From: an uncultured Eubacteriales bacterium | Lineage (GTDB): Bacteria > Bacillota > Clostridia > Oscillospirales > CAG-272 | Direction: 5' to 3' | Assembly (NCBI GenBank): GCA_934393265.1 | Contig: CAKRQL010000023.1 | Location: 1-31,765, forward strand | Length of the DNA stretch: 31,765 nucleotides | Shown: piece after piece, positions 16,152 to 22,549 of the stretch | Layout: each line of letters begins with the position of its first letter | Numbering within the stretch: the first letter of the stretch is position 1 | Translations under genes and position numbers: made by a program | Notes under the pieces: generated by a model | What the model was told of the DNA's origin: nothing | Databases searched by the model: none | The model's input: only the letters and a program-made list of their open reading frames with translations

Positions 16152-16820
16152 ATGAAAACATCAGGAAAAATGACGGGGGCAGAGCCTGCCTGCTCCTTCA
16201 CCGGGCACCGGGATATATCCCCGGCGCATGTGCGGCTCATTGATGCAATGCTTGACCGCGCGATAGATTATGCGTACAGACAGGGCTGCCGCGTGTTCTG
16301 CACCGGCGGTGCGGTGGGCTTTGATACCATCGCGGCACAGAGAGTGCTGTATTTTCGCATGTCGCATAGCGATGTGTACCTCTCGCTCATGCTCCCCTGC
16401 CTTGATCAGACGCGCATGTGGAGCAGCGAGCAGAAGAAAAGCTATAATTATATCCTTTCCCGCGCCGACAGCGTCGAGTATTCTTCGGATGCCTATACAT
16501 CCGACTGTATGCGTAGGCGTAACCTCCGCCTTGCAGAACGGTGCGAAATAATGATAGCCTACGTCGGACATTCGCACAGCGGCGCCGCGCAGACAATGCG
16601 CATGGCAAAGGAGAGGGGAAAGCAGGTATACAATATCTATCCCGCACTTGATAAAGAGGCGGGCGTGAATACGGATATGCTGCTTTTCTCCTCCGTTCAG
16701 ACCGCCCTGCCGCCGTATTCCGCCGCTTCATATCCTTTGTCCCGCCCGGCGGGAGCACCTCTTCGGGATGACGACCCTCTGACCCCGGATCTCGTCTGCC
16801 CCTGCCCGTTCGCCGATTGA
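16152..16820 (+). CDS. YpsA-like SLOG-family protein (DUF1273)
   Basis: This is a 222-residue soluble protein of the SLOG Rossmann-like family, related to Bacillus YpsA. It has the family N-terminus CSFTGHRDI, the glycine-rich FCTGGAVGFDTIAAQ that would bind a nucleotide ligand, LPCLDQTRMW, and a later AYVGHSHSGAAQTM, the second phosphate-binding-type loop. SLOG proteins sense or process nucleotide-derived ligands; YpsA has been linked to cell division and stress. The C-terminus ends in a Pro-rich tail (PPYSAASYPLSRPAGAP). It starts at an ATG after GAGGGGAGAGC, 32 nt after the second CNNM gene, and so probably shares the promoter at 13387. No operon terminator was found. Confidence 0.87.
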   Translation: MKTSGKMTGAEPACSFTGHRDISPAHVRLIDAMLDRAIDYAYRQGCRVFCTGGAVGFDTIAAQRVLYFRMSHSDVYLSLMLPCLDQTRMWSSEQKKSYNYILSRADSVEYSSDAYTSDCMRRRNLRLAERCEIMIAYVGHSHSGAAQTMRMAKERGKQVYNIYPALDKEAGVNTDMLLFSSVQTALPPYSAASYPLSRPAGAPLRDDDPLTPDLVCPCPFAD

Positions 16821-16895
16821 CGGTAAAGCACCCGGAGAAAAAACATAATAACAGCAAAACGGCGTAAAAAAACCGCAACACAGGCAAAAAACATA

Positions 16896-16924
16896 TTGAC
16901 AAAAAGAGAAAAGAGTAGTATAAT
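16896..16924 (+). promoter_or_regulatory. Consensus sigma-A promoter for tRNA-Trp
   Basis: TTGACA (16896-16901), a 17-bp A-rich spacer and TATAAT (16919-16924) are both perfect matches. It lies 12 bp before the tRNA. Confidence 0.93.
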
Positions 16925-16936
16925 ATCAAGGTACAC

Positions 16937-17012
16937 AGGGGTATAGCTCAGTTGGTAGAGTACTGGTCTCCAAAACCATGGGTCGTGGGTTCAAGTCCTT
17001 CTGCCCCTGCCA
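16937..17012 (+). tRNA. tRNA-Trp (anticodon CCA), with two stem mismatches
   Basis: This 76-nt tRNA has acceptor stem AGGGGTA with TGCCCCT, anticodon CCA at 16970-16972, and an encoded 3' CCA (17010-17012). D-arm and anticodon loop (CTCCAAA) are normal. Two positions do not pair as expected: C27-U43 at the base of the anticodon stem (16963 and 16979), and U50-U64 in the T stem (16986 and 17000). Either the gene is slightly decayed or the read or assembly has errors. It has a perfect promoter and a terminator directly after, so it is probably transcribed alone. Confidence 0.9.
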
Positions 17013-17260
17013 CGAAAAGCATTGATTTCGGTCAGTGCTTTTTTCTTTTATTTTTCGCTCTGTGCCAGACTTTCGTGGCAGGGGCAGGGACTTGAACGCA
17101 TTTTGCGGCGTGGGACGCAAAATGCGGGTTCCCCGACGGCTCGGAAATATAGTCAAAACGCGCGCTCGGCAGGCTCGCTTCGTTTTTCCTTATTTCCATC
17201 GGGCGCGTCGGCGCAAACCGTCCCCCGGAAGGTTTCCGCCTCGCTTACCTTCTGCCCCTG
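17013..17260. repeat. tRNA-linked repeat element A (after tRNA-Trp)
   Basis: This is a 248-nt non-coding element. 17071-17097 is an inverted copy of tRNA-Trp 16989-17017, with a perfect 17-nt match and a 10-nt match separated by a 2-nt gap. A hairpin follows (17097-17106 with 17117-17126). Then comes a 124-nt core (17126-17249) that matches 31607-31730 in 121 of 124 positions. Within the core, CCGACG pairs with CGTCGG, GGAAATA with TATTTCC and AAAACG with CGTTTT in nested order, giving one long imperfect stem-loop. It ends in a direct repeat (17248-17260) of the tRNA 3' end (16997-17009). The element may be a MITE-like mobile unit or a structured RNA module. Confidence 0.9.
17015..17044 (+). 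terminator. Intrinsic terminator of tRNA-Trp
   Basis: AAAAGCATTGA (17015-17025) pairs with TCAGTGCTTTT (17032-17042) with one wobble, loop TTTCGG, then T's. The tRNA-Leu terminator at 31508 has nearly the same sequence with a perfect stem. Confidence 0.87.
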
Positions 17261-17302
17261 TAAAATTAGTTTTGATTTTTATACCGTTTCCTTTCACACC
17301 TG

Positions 17303-17340
17303 CCGGTTGTATTAAAAACAACCGGTTTTCTCTTTATTTT
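17303..17340 (+). terminator. Palindrome with T-rich tail upstream of the XRE-ARH gene
   Basis: CCGGTTGT (17303-17310) pairs with ACAACCGG (17318-17325) around 7 nt, followed by TTTTCTCTTTATTTT. This could be a terminator for read-through from the tRNA region. The symmetric half-sites about 30-50 bp before a possible -10 could instead be an operator for the XRE protein. Confidence 0.6.
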
Positions 17341-17411
17341 GCAAAAGCTATGTGATACAATAATACCGACAGGGGAGAGCTCCCCCGAAAACAAAACCAC
17401 GGAGGTATCGT

Positions 17412-18992
17412 ATGGAAATCTCATCTGCAATAAACAGACTACGCTGCGCGGCAAAGCTTACGCAGGCACAGCTTGCCGAGATATTCGGCGTATCACAGCA
17501 GACCGTCGGAAAATGGGAGAGCGGAGCCGCAACTCCGGACATTGATAAGCTTATTCTTATATCAAAACACTTTGATGTCTCGCTTGACGCGCTGATCCTC
17601 GGAAACGATAACCGCGTTGTCGAGGAAATGAAAAAAACGGCTCTCATAAAGCCGCAATATCAGAATATGCATGACTGGGATTTTTATCCCTCGCATATAT
17701 CCGTCGAATATCAGCAGTCGGTAGAGGAGGGGCTTGATATAGAGAAATATCAGGATCTTTTCTCCGCCGTCTCGAGGCTTCCGAAGGGCGAAATAAAAAA
17801 ACGCCTCGGCGATATTCTTTACGATATAGTCATGAGCGCGCCGCAGAGGGCGGATTATAAGTATACAGAGCCGTCGGAGCTCCATGAAATCCGCGCGCTG
17901 AGGAAAAAGTCGGAGACAGATTACGAATATGACGCCGATAAGCTCTACGATAAGATTTACGGTGCATGGATGGGCAGAATATGCGGCTGTATGCTCGGCA
18001 AAAGTGTCGAGTGCATACGGACAAACGAGCTTATCCCGTTCCTGAAGGAAACGAATAATTACCCGATGCACAGGTACATATACAGGAGCGACCTGACGGA
18101 CGAAACAAATGCAAAATATAAATTCGGCTTTGCCGGGCGGGTGTACGCCGACGAGATAGACGGAATGCCGGCGGACGACGATACAAACTATGTCGTCCTC
18201 GCACAGGAGATAGTCCGTAGCTACGGCAGAGACTTCACTCCGTACGACGTCTCCCGCGCATGGCTTCACTATCAGCCGAAGGACGCCTATTGCACTGCAG
18301 AGCGCGTCGCATTCTGCAATTTCATAAGAGGATATGCTCCTCCTGCGTCTGCTGTATATCAGAACCCATACCGCGAGTGGATAGGTGCGCAGATAAGGGG
18401 CGACTATTTCGGCTATATAAATCCCGGCGACCCCGAGCTCGCCGCAGGTATGGCATGGCGCGATGCCTCCATATCCCACGTGAAAAACGGAATATACGGC
18501 GAAATGTTCGTCGCGGCTATGCTTGCCGTCGCGGCATGTACCGACGATACGGAGAAGATTATCTCCGCCGGGCTCGCGGAGATACCGGCAACCTCCCGCC
18601 TTTACGAGAGCGTGAGCGGGGTCATTAAGGCATACCGCTCCGGCGTCCCGCAGCAGAAATGCTTCGATATGATTCACGAAAAATATGACGAGTACAGCGG
18701 GCATGACTGGTGTCACACTATATCGAACGCAATGATAGTGACCGCCTCGCTCCTCTACGGTCGCGGCGATTACGGAAAATCAATATGCATGGCAGTAGAG
18801 ACCGGTTTTGACACGGATTGCAACGGCGCAACCGTCGGGTCAATTCTCGGCATGGCTTCCGGAATACATTCAATTCCCGAATATTGGCGCGCGCCGATAG
18901 GGGATAAGCTCCATACCATGATTTTCGGCGTCGGCACGGTGAAAATCTCCGACCGTGCGAAAATGACGCTTGCGGACATTAAAAAGAAATAA
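17412..18992 (+). CDS. XRE-family HTH fused to ADP-ribosylglycohydrolase-like domain
   Basis: This is a 526-residue two-domain protein. Residues 1-66 form an XRE/Cro-type helix-turn-helix (LTQAQLAEIFGVSQQTVGKWESG). After a linker, about residues 175-526 match the ADP-ribosylglycohydrolase (ARH/DraG) fold. They carry DDDTNY (255-260) and FDTDCNGATVG (from 466), the usual acidic metal-binding motifs; KIYGAWMGRICGCMLGK is the typical domain start. ARH enzymes remove ADP-ribose from proteins or nucleic acids. Joining this to a DNA-binding domain suggests a regulator that senses or edits ADP-ribose marks, which is an inference. The ATG follows ACGGAGGTATCGT. A weak promoter-like TTTATT/TACAAT lies at 17333-17361. 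Adjacent elements offer no partner such as an ADP-ribosyltransferase. Confidence 0.9.
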   Translation: MEISSAINRLRCAAKLTQAQLAEIFGVSQQTVGKWESGAATPDIDKLILISKHFDVSLDALILGNDNRVVEEMKKTALIKPQYQNMHDWDFYPSHISVEYQQSVEEGLDIEKYQDLFSAVSRLPKGEIKKRLGDILYDIVMSAPQRADYKYTEPSELHEIRALRKKSETDYEYDADKLYDKIYGAWMGRICGCMLGKSVECIRTNELIPFLKETNNYPMHRYIYRSDLTDETNAKYKFGFAGRVYADEIDGMPADDDTNYVVLAQEIVRSYGRDFTPYDVSRAWLHYQPKDAYCTAERVAFCNFIRGYAPPASAVYQNPYREWIGAQIRGDYFGYINPGDPELAAGMAWRDASISHVKNGIYGEMFVAAMLAVAACTDDTEKIISAGLAEIPATSRLYESVSGVIKAYRSGVPQQKCFDMIHEKYDEYSGHDWCHTISNAMIVTASLLYGRGDYGKSICMAVETGFDTDCNGATVGSILGMASGIHSIPEYWRAPIGDKLHTMIFGVGTVKISDRAKMTLADIKKK

Positions 18993-19050
18993 CCCCGAAA
19001 AAATAAAAAAAGCGCAGTCACGGATCCCCTTGTATGTCCTGCCGTACTTC

Positions 19051-19078
19051 TTGAAAAAATACGCACCTGTGTTATACT
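19051..19078 (+). promoter_or_regulatory. Sigma-A promoter for the nitroreductase
   Basis: TTGAAA (19051-19056), a 16-bp spacer and TATACT (19073-19078). Direct repeats ACCGGGTG (19089-19096) and ACCGGGCG (19103-19110) lie near the predicted start and may be an operator. Confidence 0.7.
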
Positions 19079-19157
19079 GAAAGAGGCGACCGGGTGAAAA
19101 TTACCGGGCGGTTTCTGAAATAATAAGAACGATGCTTTCAAAAAAGGAGTTTGGAAA

Positions 19158-19685
19158 ATGAACGAAATAATCAAGGCGATAAAGGAGCGGAGGAGCATCC
19201 GTAAATTCAGGGGCGATATGCCGAAAGAGGAGGACCTCTCCGAAATAGTTGAGGCAGGGCTCTATGCCGCGAGCGGAATGGGAAAGCAGGGAACAATTAT
19301 CCTTGCCATAACGAATAAGGAGATACGCGACAGGCTCTCCGCGGCGAATGCGCAGATAGGAGGCTGGAAGCCGGGGTTTGACCCGTTTTACGGTGCCCCC
19401 GCCATCCTCGTCGTCCTCGCCGATAAAAGCTCCGGCACGCGCGTCTATGACGGAAGTCTCGTAATGGGAAACATGATGCTCGCCGCACATTCGCTCGGTC
19501 TCGGGAGTATATGGATTCACAGGGCAAAGGAAGAGTTTGAAATGCCGGAATACCGTGAGCTTCTGAAAGAGCAGGGGATTACAGGCGACTACGAGGGAAT
19601 AGGAAATCTCGCCGTCGGATATATCGATGGTGAAGTGCCGAAAGCCGCGAAGAGAAAAGAAGGAAGAGTATTTTGGATAGAGTGA
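19158..19685 (+). CDS. Nitroreductase-family FMN oxidoreductase
   Basis: This 175-residue flavoprotein uses FMN and NAD(P)H to reduce nitro or related compounds. The family N-terminus is clear (IKAIKERRSIRKF), as are YAASGMGKQ, the PAILVVLADKS strand, and the SLVMGNMMLAAHSLGLGSIWIH helix-loop. Length suits the small nitroreductase group. The ATG follows AAAAAAGGAGTTTGGAAA. It has its own promoter at 19051 and a bidirectional terminator at 19697, so it is monocistronic. The natural substrate cannot be inferred. Confidence 0.93.
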   Translation: MNEIIKAIKERRSIRKFRGDMPKEEDLSEIVEAGLYAASGMGKQGTIILAITNKEIRDRLSAANAQIGGWKPGFDPFYGAPAILVVLADKSSGTRVYDGSLVMGNMMLAAHSLGLGSIWIHRAKEEFEMPEYRELLKEQGITGDYEGIGNLAVGYIDGEVPKAAKRKEGRVFWIE

Positions 19686-19696
19686 TTTAACAAAAT

Positions 19697-19756
19697 AAAA
19701 GGCACAGCCGGAGCGTTACCGACAAAATCGGACACCTGCCTGACTGTGCTTTTTTT
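19697..19756. terminator. Branched bidirectional terminator
   Basis: GCACAG (19702-19707) pairs with CTGTGC (19744-19749), then T's on plus. TTTTATTTTG follows on minus. An inner stem CCGA/TCGG (19719-19731) lies within. It serves the nitroreductase and the 19796-20386 gene. Confidence 0.77.
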
Positions 19757-19795
19757 ATGTGAAATTGATACACGCCTCACACCTTGTGCGTGTCC

Positions 19796-20386
19796 TCAGA
19801 CCTCTCCGCCGGGCGTTTTCGTGAACTTCATGTAGAGAACGGTTCTGTCCTCCGGCGTTTTCGTTATCCCGAGGATAAAGCCGTCGCGTTCCACGCTTGC
19901 CCCCTCCGTTTGGAGGAGCGCGTCAACGTCACCGTCCGCCGCACCGTAAAAGCGTAGGAGCCGCCGAACGGATGAGAGCGTCCCGATAGCCTTTGCGCGA
20001 AAGAGGTTTATTTCATATTCCTCCGTCTCCGATGACAGCCAGTCGAGCCCGGTTGCCGGGTCGCTCTGTCCGTTCACCTCGATTATGAATTTCCTGTGCG
20101 GGAGCAGGGTACAGGCAATCGTGTGCCCTTCAGTGAGGAGAATGCGCTCCCTGTCGGTGAAGAGCCCGTGCCGCCGCACCTCCTCCTTCGAGAGCGTGAC
20201 CGCGCGCATAAAGTACAGGAAAATCACGGCTATCCCAATCCCGCACGCCACGGCGAGCGGATAGAGCCGGAATGACGAGCTACCGCCGTTGATGTTTGCG
20301 ATAGTGAGTATAAGCAGCAGTATCAGCGGTATCTCCGTCAGATACATCCATATTTTCGTTGAAAAGAAAAGCAGAAGCTTCTTCAT
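19796..20386 (-). CDS. Small membrane protein of unknown function, two N-terminal TM segments
   Basis: This is a 196-residue protein. Two hydrophobic segments lie near the N-terminus (MYLTEIPLILLLILTIANI and YPLAVACGIGIAVIFLYFM), as in proteins with a short hairpin anchor and a cytosolic tail of about 125 residues. The tail begins LSKEEVRRHGLFTDRERILL and later has VNGQSDPATGLDWLSSETEEYEINLFRAKAIG; it resembles a PH-like or DUF membrane-linked beta domain but I cannot name it. The ATG at 20386 follows AAGGAGGGCAAG on the minus strand, and the promoter lies at 20414-20442. Confidence 0.82.
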   Translation of the reverse strand: MKKLLLFFSTKIWMYLTEIPLILLLILTIANINGGSSSFRLYPLAVACGIGIAVIFLYFMRAVTLSKEEVRRHGLFTDRERILLTEGHTIACTLLPHRKFIIEVNGQSDPATGLDWLSSETEEYEINLFRAKAIGTLSSVRRLLRFYGAADGDVDALLQTEGASVERDGFILGITKTPEDRTVLYMKFTKTPGGEV

Positions 20387-20413
20387 CTTGCCCTCCTTGG
20401 TAATTCTCCTACC

Positions 20414-20442
20414 ATTTTATCATATCCCGCTCCGCATTTCAA
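20414..20442 (-). promoter_or_regulatory. Sigma-A promoter for the 19796-20386 gene
   Basis: On the minus strand, TTGAAA (20442-20437), a 17-bp spacer and TAAAAT (20419-20414). Confidence 0.77.
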
Positions 20443-20507
20443 GGTCTGTCGCCCCTCTTTATGATTGTTTACAAAATAAAAAAACAGTGCACACCGGAGA
20501 GTTGCGC

Positions 20508-20555
20508 TTTCTATTGGATTTTTCCGCTCATGTATGCAAAAAAATCCAATAGAAA
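20508..20555. repeat. 16-bp perfect AT-rich inverted repeat in a 418-bp gene-free gap
   Basis: 20508-20523 and 20540-20555 are perfectly complementary around a 16-nt loop (TTTCTATTGGATTTTT and its reverse complement). No T-run follows on either strand, so it is not a typical terminator. It sits between the 20386-gene promoter and the rpsI terminator. The rest of this gap (20556-20678) shows no gene. Confidence 0.85.
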
Positions 20556-20678
20556 CGACAAAATCACCTATTATTTTCCAAAAGCATGATAAACACGGAA
20601 GCACAGCATAAAATTCGCCACCGGAAAAGAGCCCGGCGCAAAAACGGAACCCAACACAAAAATCAGCTCGCGCTCGGG

Positions 20679-20722
20679 AAAAAGCAAAAAGAAAGCGGCA
20701 CCCGCCGGTATGGTGGGTGCCG
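20679..20722 (-). terminator. Intrinsic terminator of rplM-rpsI
   Basis: On the minus strand, CGGCACCC pairs with GGGTGCCG (20722-20696) around 11 nt, then CTTTCTTTTTGC. It lies about 80 nt after the rpsI stop. Confidence 0.92.
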
Positions 20723-20804
20723 TATAGAGAGTGCCGTGCGGAGACCGCGCCGAGGAGCGGCGGGGCGCACCGTGCAATGCACTCCGTTTTCCCGATTTGA
20801 GAAA

Positions 20805-21206
20805 TTATCTCTTCGAGAACTGAGGAGCGCGACGGGCTGCCTTGAGTCCGTACTTCTTTCTTTCCTTCATACGAGGGTCACGGGTAAGGAGACCTGCCTT
20901 CTTGAGAAGGGGCTTGTAGGTCTCGTCAACGAGAAGGAGCGCGCGCGCCACACCGTGACGGACCGCACCTGCCTGACCCGAGAATCCGCCGCCCTTTACA
21001 TTGGCGACGATGTCAAACTTACCGACGGTGTCGGTAACTCCGAAGGGCTGATTGACTATGAGCTTCATCGTGTCGAGACCGAAGTACTCCTCGATGTCTC
21101 TGCCGTTGATGGTGATGTTGCCACTACCGGGATAGAGGCGAACTCTTGCAACAGACTTCTTTCTTCTGCCTGTTCCGTAGAAATAGGGTTTAGCACTTGT
21201 ATACAT
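20805..21206 (-). CDS. rpsI: 30S ribosomal protein S9
   Basis: This is a small-subunit ribosomal protein, 133 residues, normal for S9. The family pattern is clear: YFYGTGRRKKSVARVRLYPG near the N-terminus in pieces, GGGFSGQAGAVRHGVARAL in the middle, and the basic C-terminus ending in APQFSKR, which reaches the ribosomal P site. The ATG at 21206 has AGGAGGAATACGAACG upstream. It lies 20 nt after rplM, the usual bacterial rplM-rpsI operon, and is followed by the terminator at 20679-20722. Confidence 0.98.
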   Translation of the reverse strand: MYTSAKPYFYGTGRRKKSVARVRLYPGSGNITINGRDIEEYFGLDTMKLIVNQPFGVTDTVGKFDIVANVKGGGFSGQAGAVRHGVARALLLVDETYKPLLKKAGLLTRDPRMKERKKYGLKAARRAPQFSKR

Positions 21207-21226
21207 CGTTCGTATTCCTCCTGTCC

Positions 21227-21652
21227 TTAATCAATAGCCACGGGCTTCTGTGCCGCATGGTCGTGATTCTCGCCGGCGTAAACATGAAGACGGGTGAACG
21301 CCTTTGCGCCGAGAGTATTGTGGGGGAGCATACCCTTTACCGCGAGCTCCATTGCGAGCTCGGGACGGGTAGCCATGAGGTGGTCATATCCCTCGGACTT
21401 GAGACCGCCGATGTATCCGGAGTGATGACGGTAGAACTTCTGCTCGAGCTTCTTTCCGGTCAGCACAGCCTTGGATGCGTTGATTATGATAACAAACTCG
21501 CCGCAGTCTGCATGAGGTGTGAACTCGGGACGGTGCTTGCCGCGGAGAATGTTGGCAGCCTTGACTGCCGTTCTTCCGAGAGGCTGACCTGCCGCGTCAA
21601 TAACAAACCATCTGCGCTCGATGTTATCCTTGTTTGCCATGAAAGTGGACAT
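21227..21652 (-). CDS. rplM: 50S ribosomal protein L13
   Basis: This is a large-subunit ribosomal protein, 141 residues. It shows the L13 landmarks: RRWFVIDAAGQPLGR, AANILRGKHRPEFTPHADCGEFV in pieces, KKLEQKFYRHHSGYIGGLK, and AVKGMLPHNTLG. Its start has CGGAGGAAAACATA upstream. It heads the rplM-rpsI operon and is driven by the consensus promoter at 21704-21732. L13 is an early assembly protein of the 50S subunit. Confidence 0.98.
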   Translation of the reverse strand: MSTFMANKDNIERRWFVIDAAGQPLGRTAVKAANILRGKHRPEFTPHADCGEFVIIINASKAVLTGKKLEQKFYRHHSGYIGGLKSEGYDHLMATRPELAMELAVKGMLPHNTLGAKAFTRLHVYAGENHDHAAQKPVAID

Positions 21653-21703
21653 TATGTTTTCCTCCGTATTGATTATGCGTATTCCGCTTTTTTAACCTCG
21701 GCT

Positions 21704-21732
21704 ATTATACCACACCGCCCACGGCTTGTCAA
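21704..21732 (-). promoter_or_regulatory. Consensus sigma-A promoter for rplM-rpsI
   Basis: On the minus strand, TTGACA (21732-21727), a 17-bp spacer and TATAAT (21709-21704), both perfect. Confidence 0.94.
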
Positions 21733-21770
21733 TAGCTTTTCAAAACTTTTTCCCGATTAAAACGATTTGA

Positions 21771-21800
21771 AAAACGAAAGCTCCGAAAAGCTCTCGTTTT
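21771..21800 (-). terminator. Terminator-like hairpin after the 21857-22054 gene
   Basis: AAAACGAAAGCT (21771-21782) and AGCTCTCGTTTT (21789-21800) pair with one mismatch. On the minus strand it is followed by TCAAATCGTTTT. It would separate the lnt operon from rplM. Confidence 0.55.
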
Positions 21801-21856
21801 CTCCGTTTTTCTCTCGTTTGCTCGCTCGCCGGATTTCAAAAAAATCAAAATAATTT

Positions 21857-22054
21857 TTATATCTGCCGGTGAACGCTCTTGTATTCGTCATAATAACGGT
21901 AATAGTGACATTCTCCGGTGTTCCCGCCGAGAAAGTCGCCCATCTCGTCCTCGTCGAGCGCGAGGCTGCAGACGGGCTCTCCGTCCTCGCTTGTGTCGCA
22001 GAACTCGCAGGTGTCACAGCACCGCTTCTGTTTTGTATATTTTGAAAAATCCAT
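21857..22054 (-). CDS. Small Cys-rich protein, DUF6472-like
   Basis: This is a 65-residue protein with six Cys (C12, C13, C16, C19, C29, C49), in a CCDTCEFC pattern then single Cys. This pattern suggests a metal site, most likely zinc. The C-terminus YYRYYDEYKSVHRQ resembles the DUF6472 family of Clostridia, whose function is unknown. It begins 6 nt after the stop of the 22061-22549 gene with a weak ribosome site, so it is expressed as the third gene of the lnt operon. Confidence 0.8.
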   Translation of the reverse strand: MDFSKYTKQKRCCDTCEFCDTSEDGEPVCSLALDEDEMGDFLGGNTGECHYYRYYDEYKSVHRQI

Positions 22055-22060
22055 ATCCGC

Positions 22061-22549
22061 TTACTTCGTAAGAAGATATATAACGAATACTATTCCGCAT
22101 ACCGCGAGCATAACAGCCGCCGTTGTCAGCATTTTCTTCAGGGGATAGGCTGCCGCCGCGGCTTCTCTTGCCGCGCGCTCGGAGCGCTCTGCCTGCTCCT
22201 TTGCAAGGGCTTCGACCCGTGCCTTTACGTCGTCCGCCTCCGCGAGCTCGTTTGCGAGCGTCTCGCACTCTCCGGTAATGAAATCGAGCTCACCGGCAAA
22301 TTCCGCATCGTCGACCTCGCCGCGCCTGACATCGATAAGCGCGTCTGCCGTGAGCGGCTCGCCGTCCTCTCCGGCTTTTACTTCGACATATGCCGAGAGG
22401 TGCGCCGCCTCGTGCGGGTCGGTCGTCGGCAGATTGTCGCGCTTTAGGAATGTTACATCTCCGCTCGCCGTGAGCCCGAGGTTTTCAAAGAGCGGGAGAT
22501 TTTTGTTCACAGCCTCCGTAAGTGTTCTTTTTGCTTCTTCAAGTGTCAT
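22061..22549 (-). CDS. Tail-anchored helical protein of unknown function
   Basis: This 162-residue protein starts MTLEEAKRTLTEAVNK. A region with a probable beta part follows (LTASGDVTFLKRDN, AHLSAYVEVKAGEDG). A long helix then runs through ITGECETLANELAEADDVKARVEALAKEQAERSERAAREA in pieces, probably a coiled coil. A C-terminal membrane segment closes the protein (MLTTAAVMLAVCGIVFVIYLL). It is probably inserted post-translationally with the bulk in the cytoplasm. A longer frame reaches 22612, but the ATG at 22549 has GGAGGTAACAAAA upstream and overlaps the end of lnt by 11 nt. I cannot assign a function. Confidence 0.83.
   Translation of the reverse strand: MTLEEAKRTLTEAVNKNLPLFENLGLTASGDVTFLKRDNLPTTDPHEAAHLSAYVEVKAGEDGEPLTADALIDVRRGEVDDAEFAGELDFITGECETLANELAEADDVKARVEALAKEQAERSERAAREAAAAAYPLKKMLTTAAVMLAVCGIVFVIYLLTK

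Noticed and set aside
16926..17156. Minus-strand ORF with tails like DLNPRPMVLETSTLPTELYP
   Set aside because: This is the antisense of tRNA-Trp plus the repeat element read as protein, a common false prediction.
20383..20604. 73-residue minus-strand ORF ending in an ATGA overlap with the 20386 gene
   Set aside because: It starts with GTG, has no ribosome site, runs through the 16-bp palindrome and covers the promoter of the next gene.
20586..21230. 214-residue plus-strand ORF
   Set aside because: It is antisense to rpsI and its terminator; the sequence is rich in Arg and Glu with no fold.
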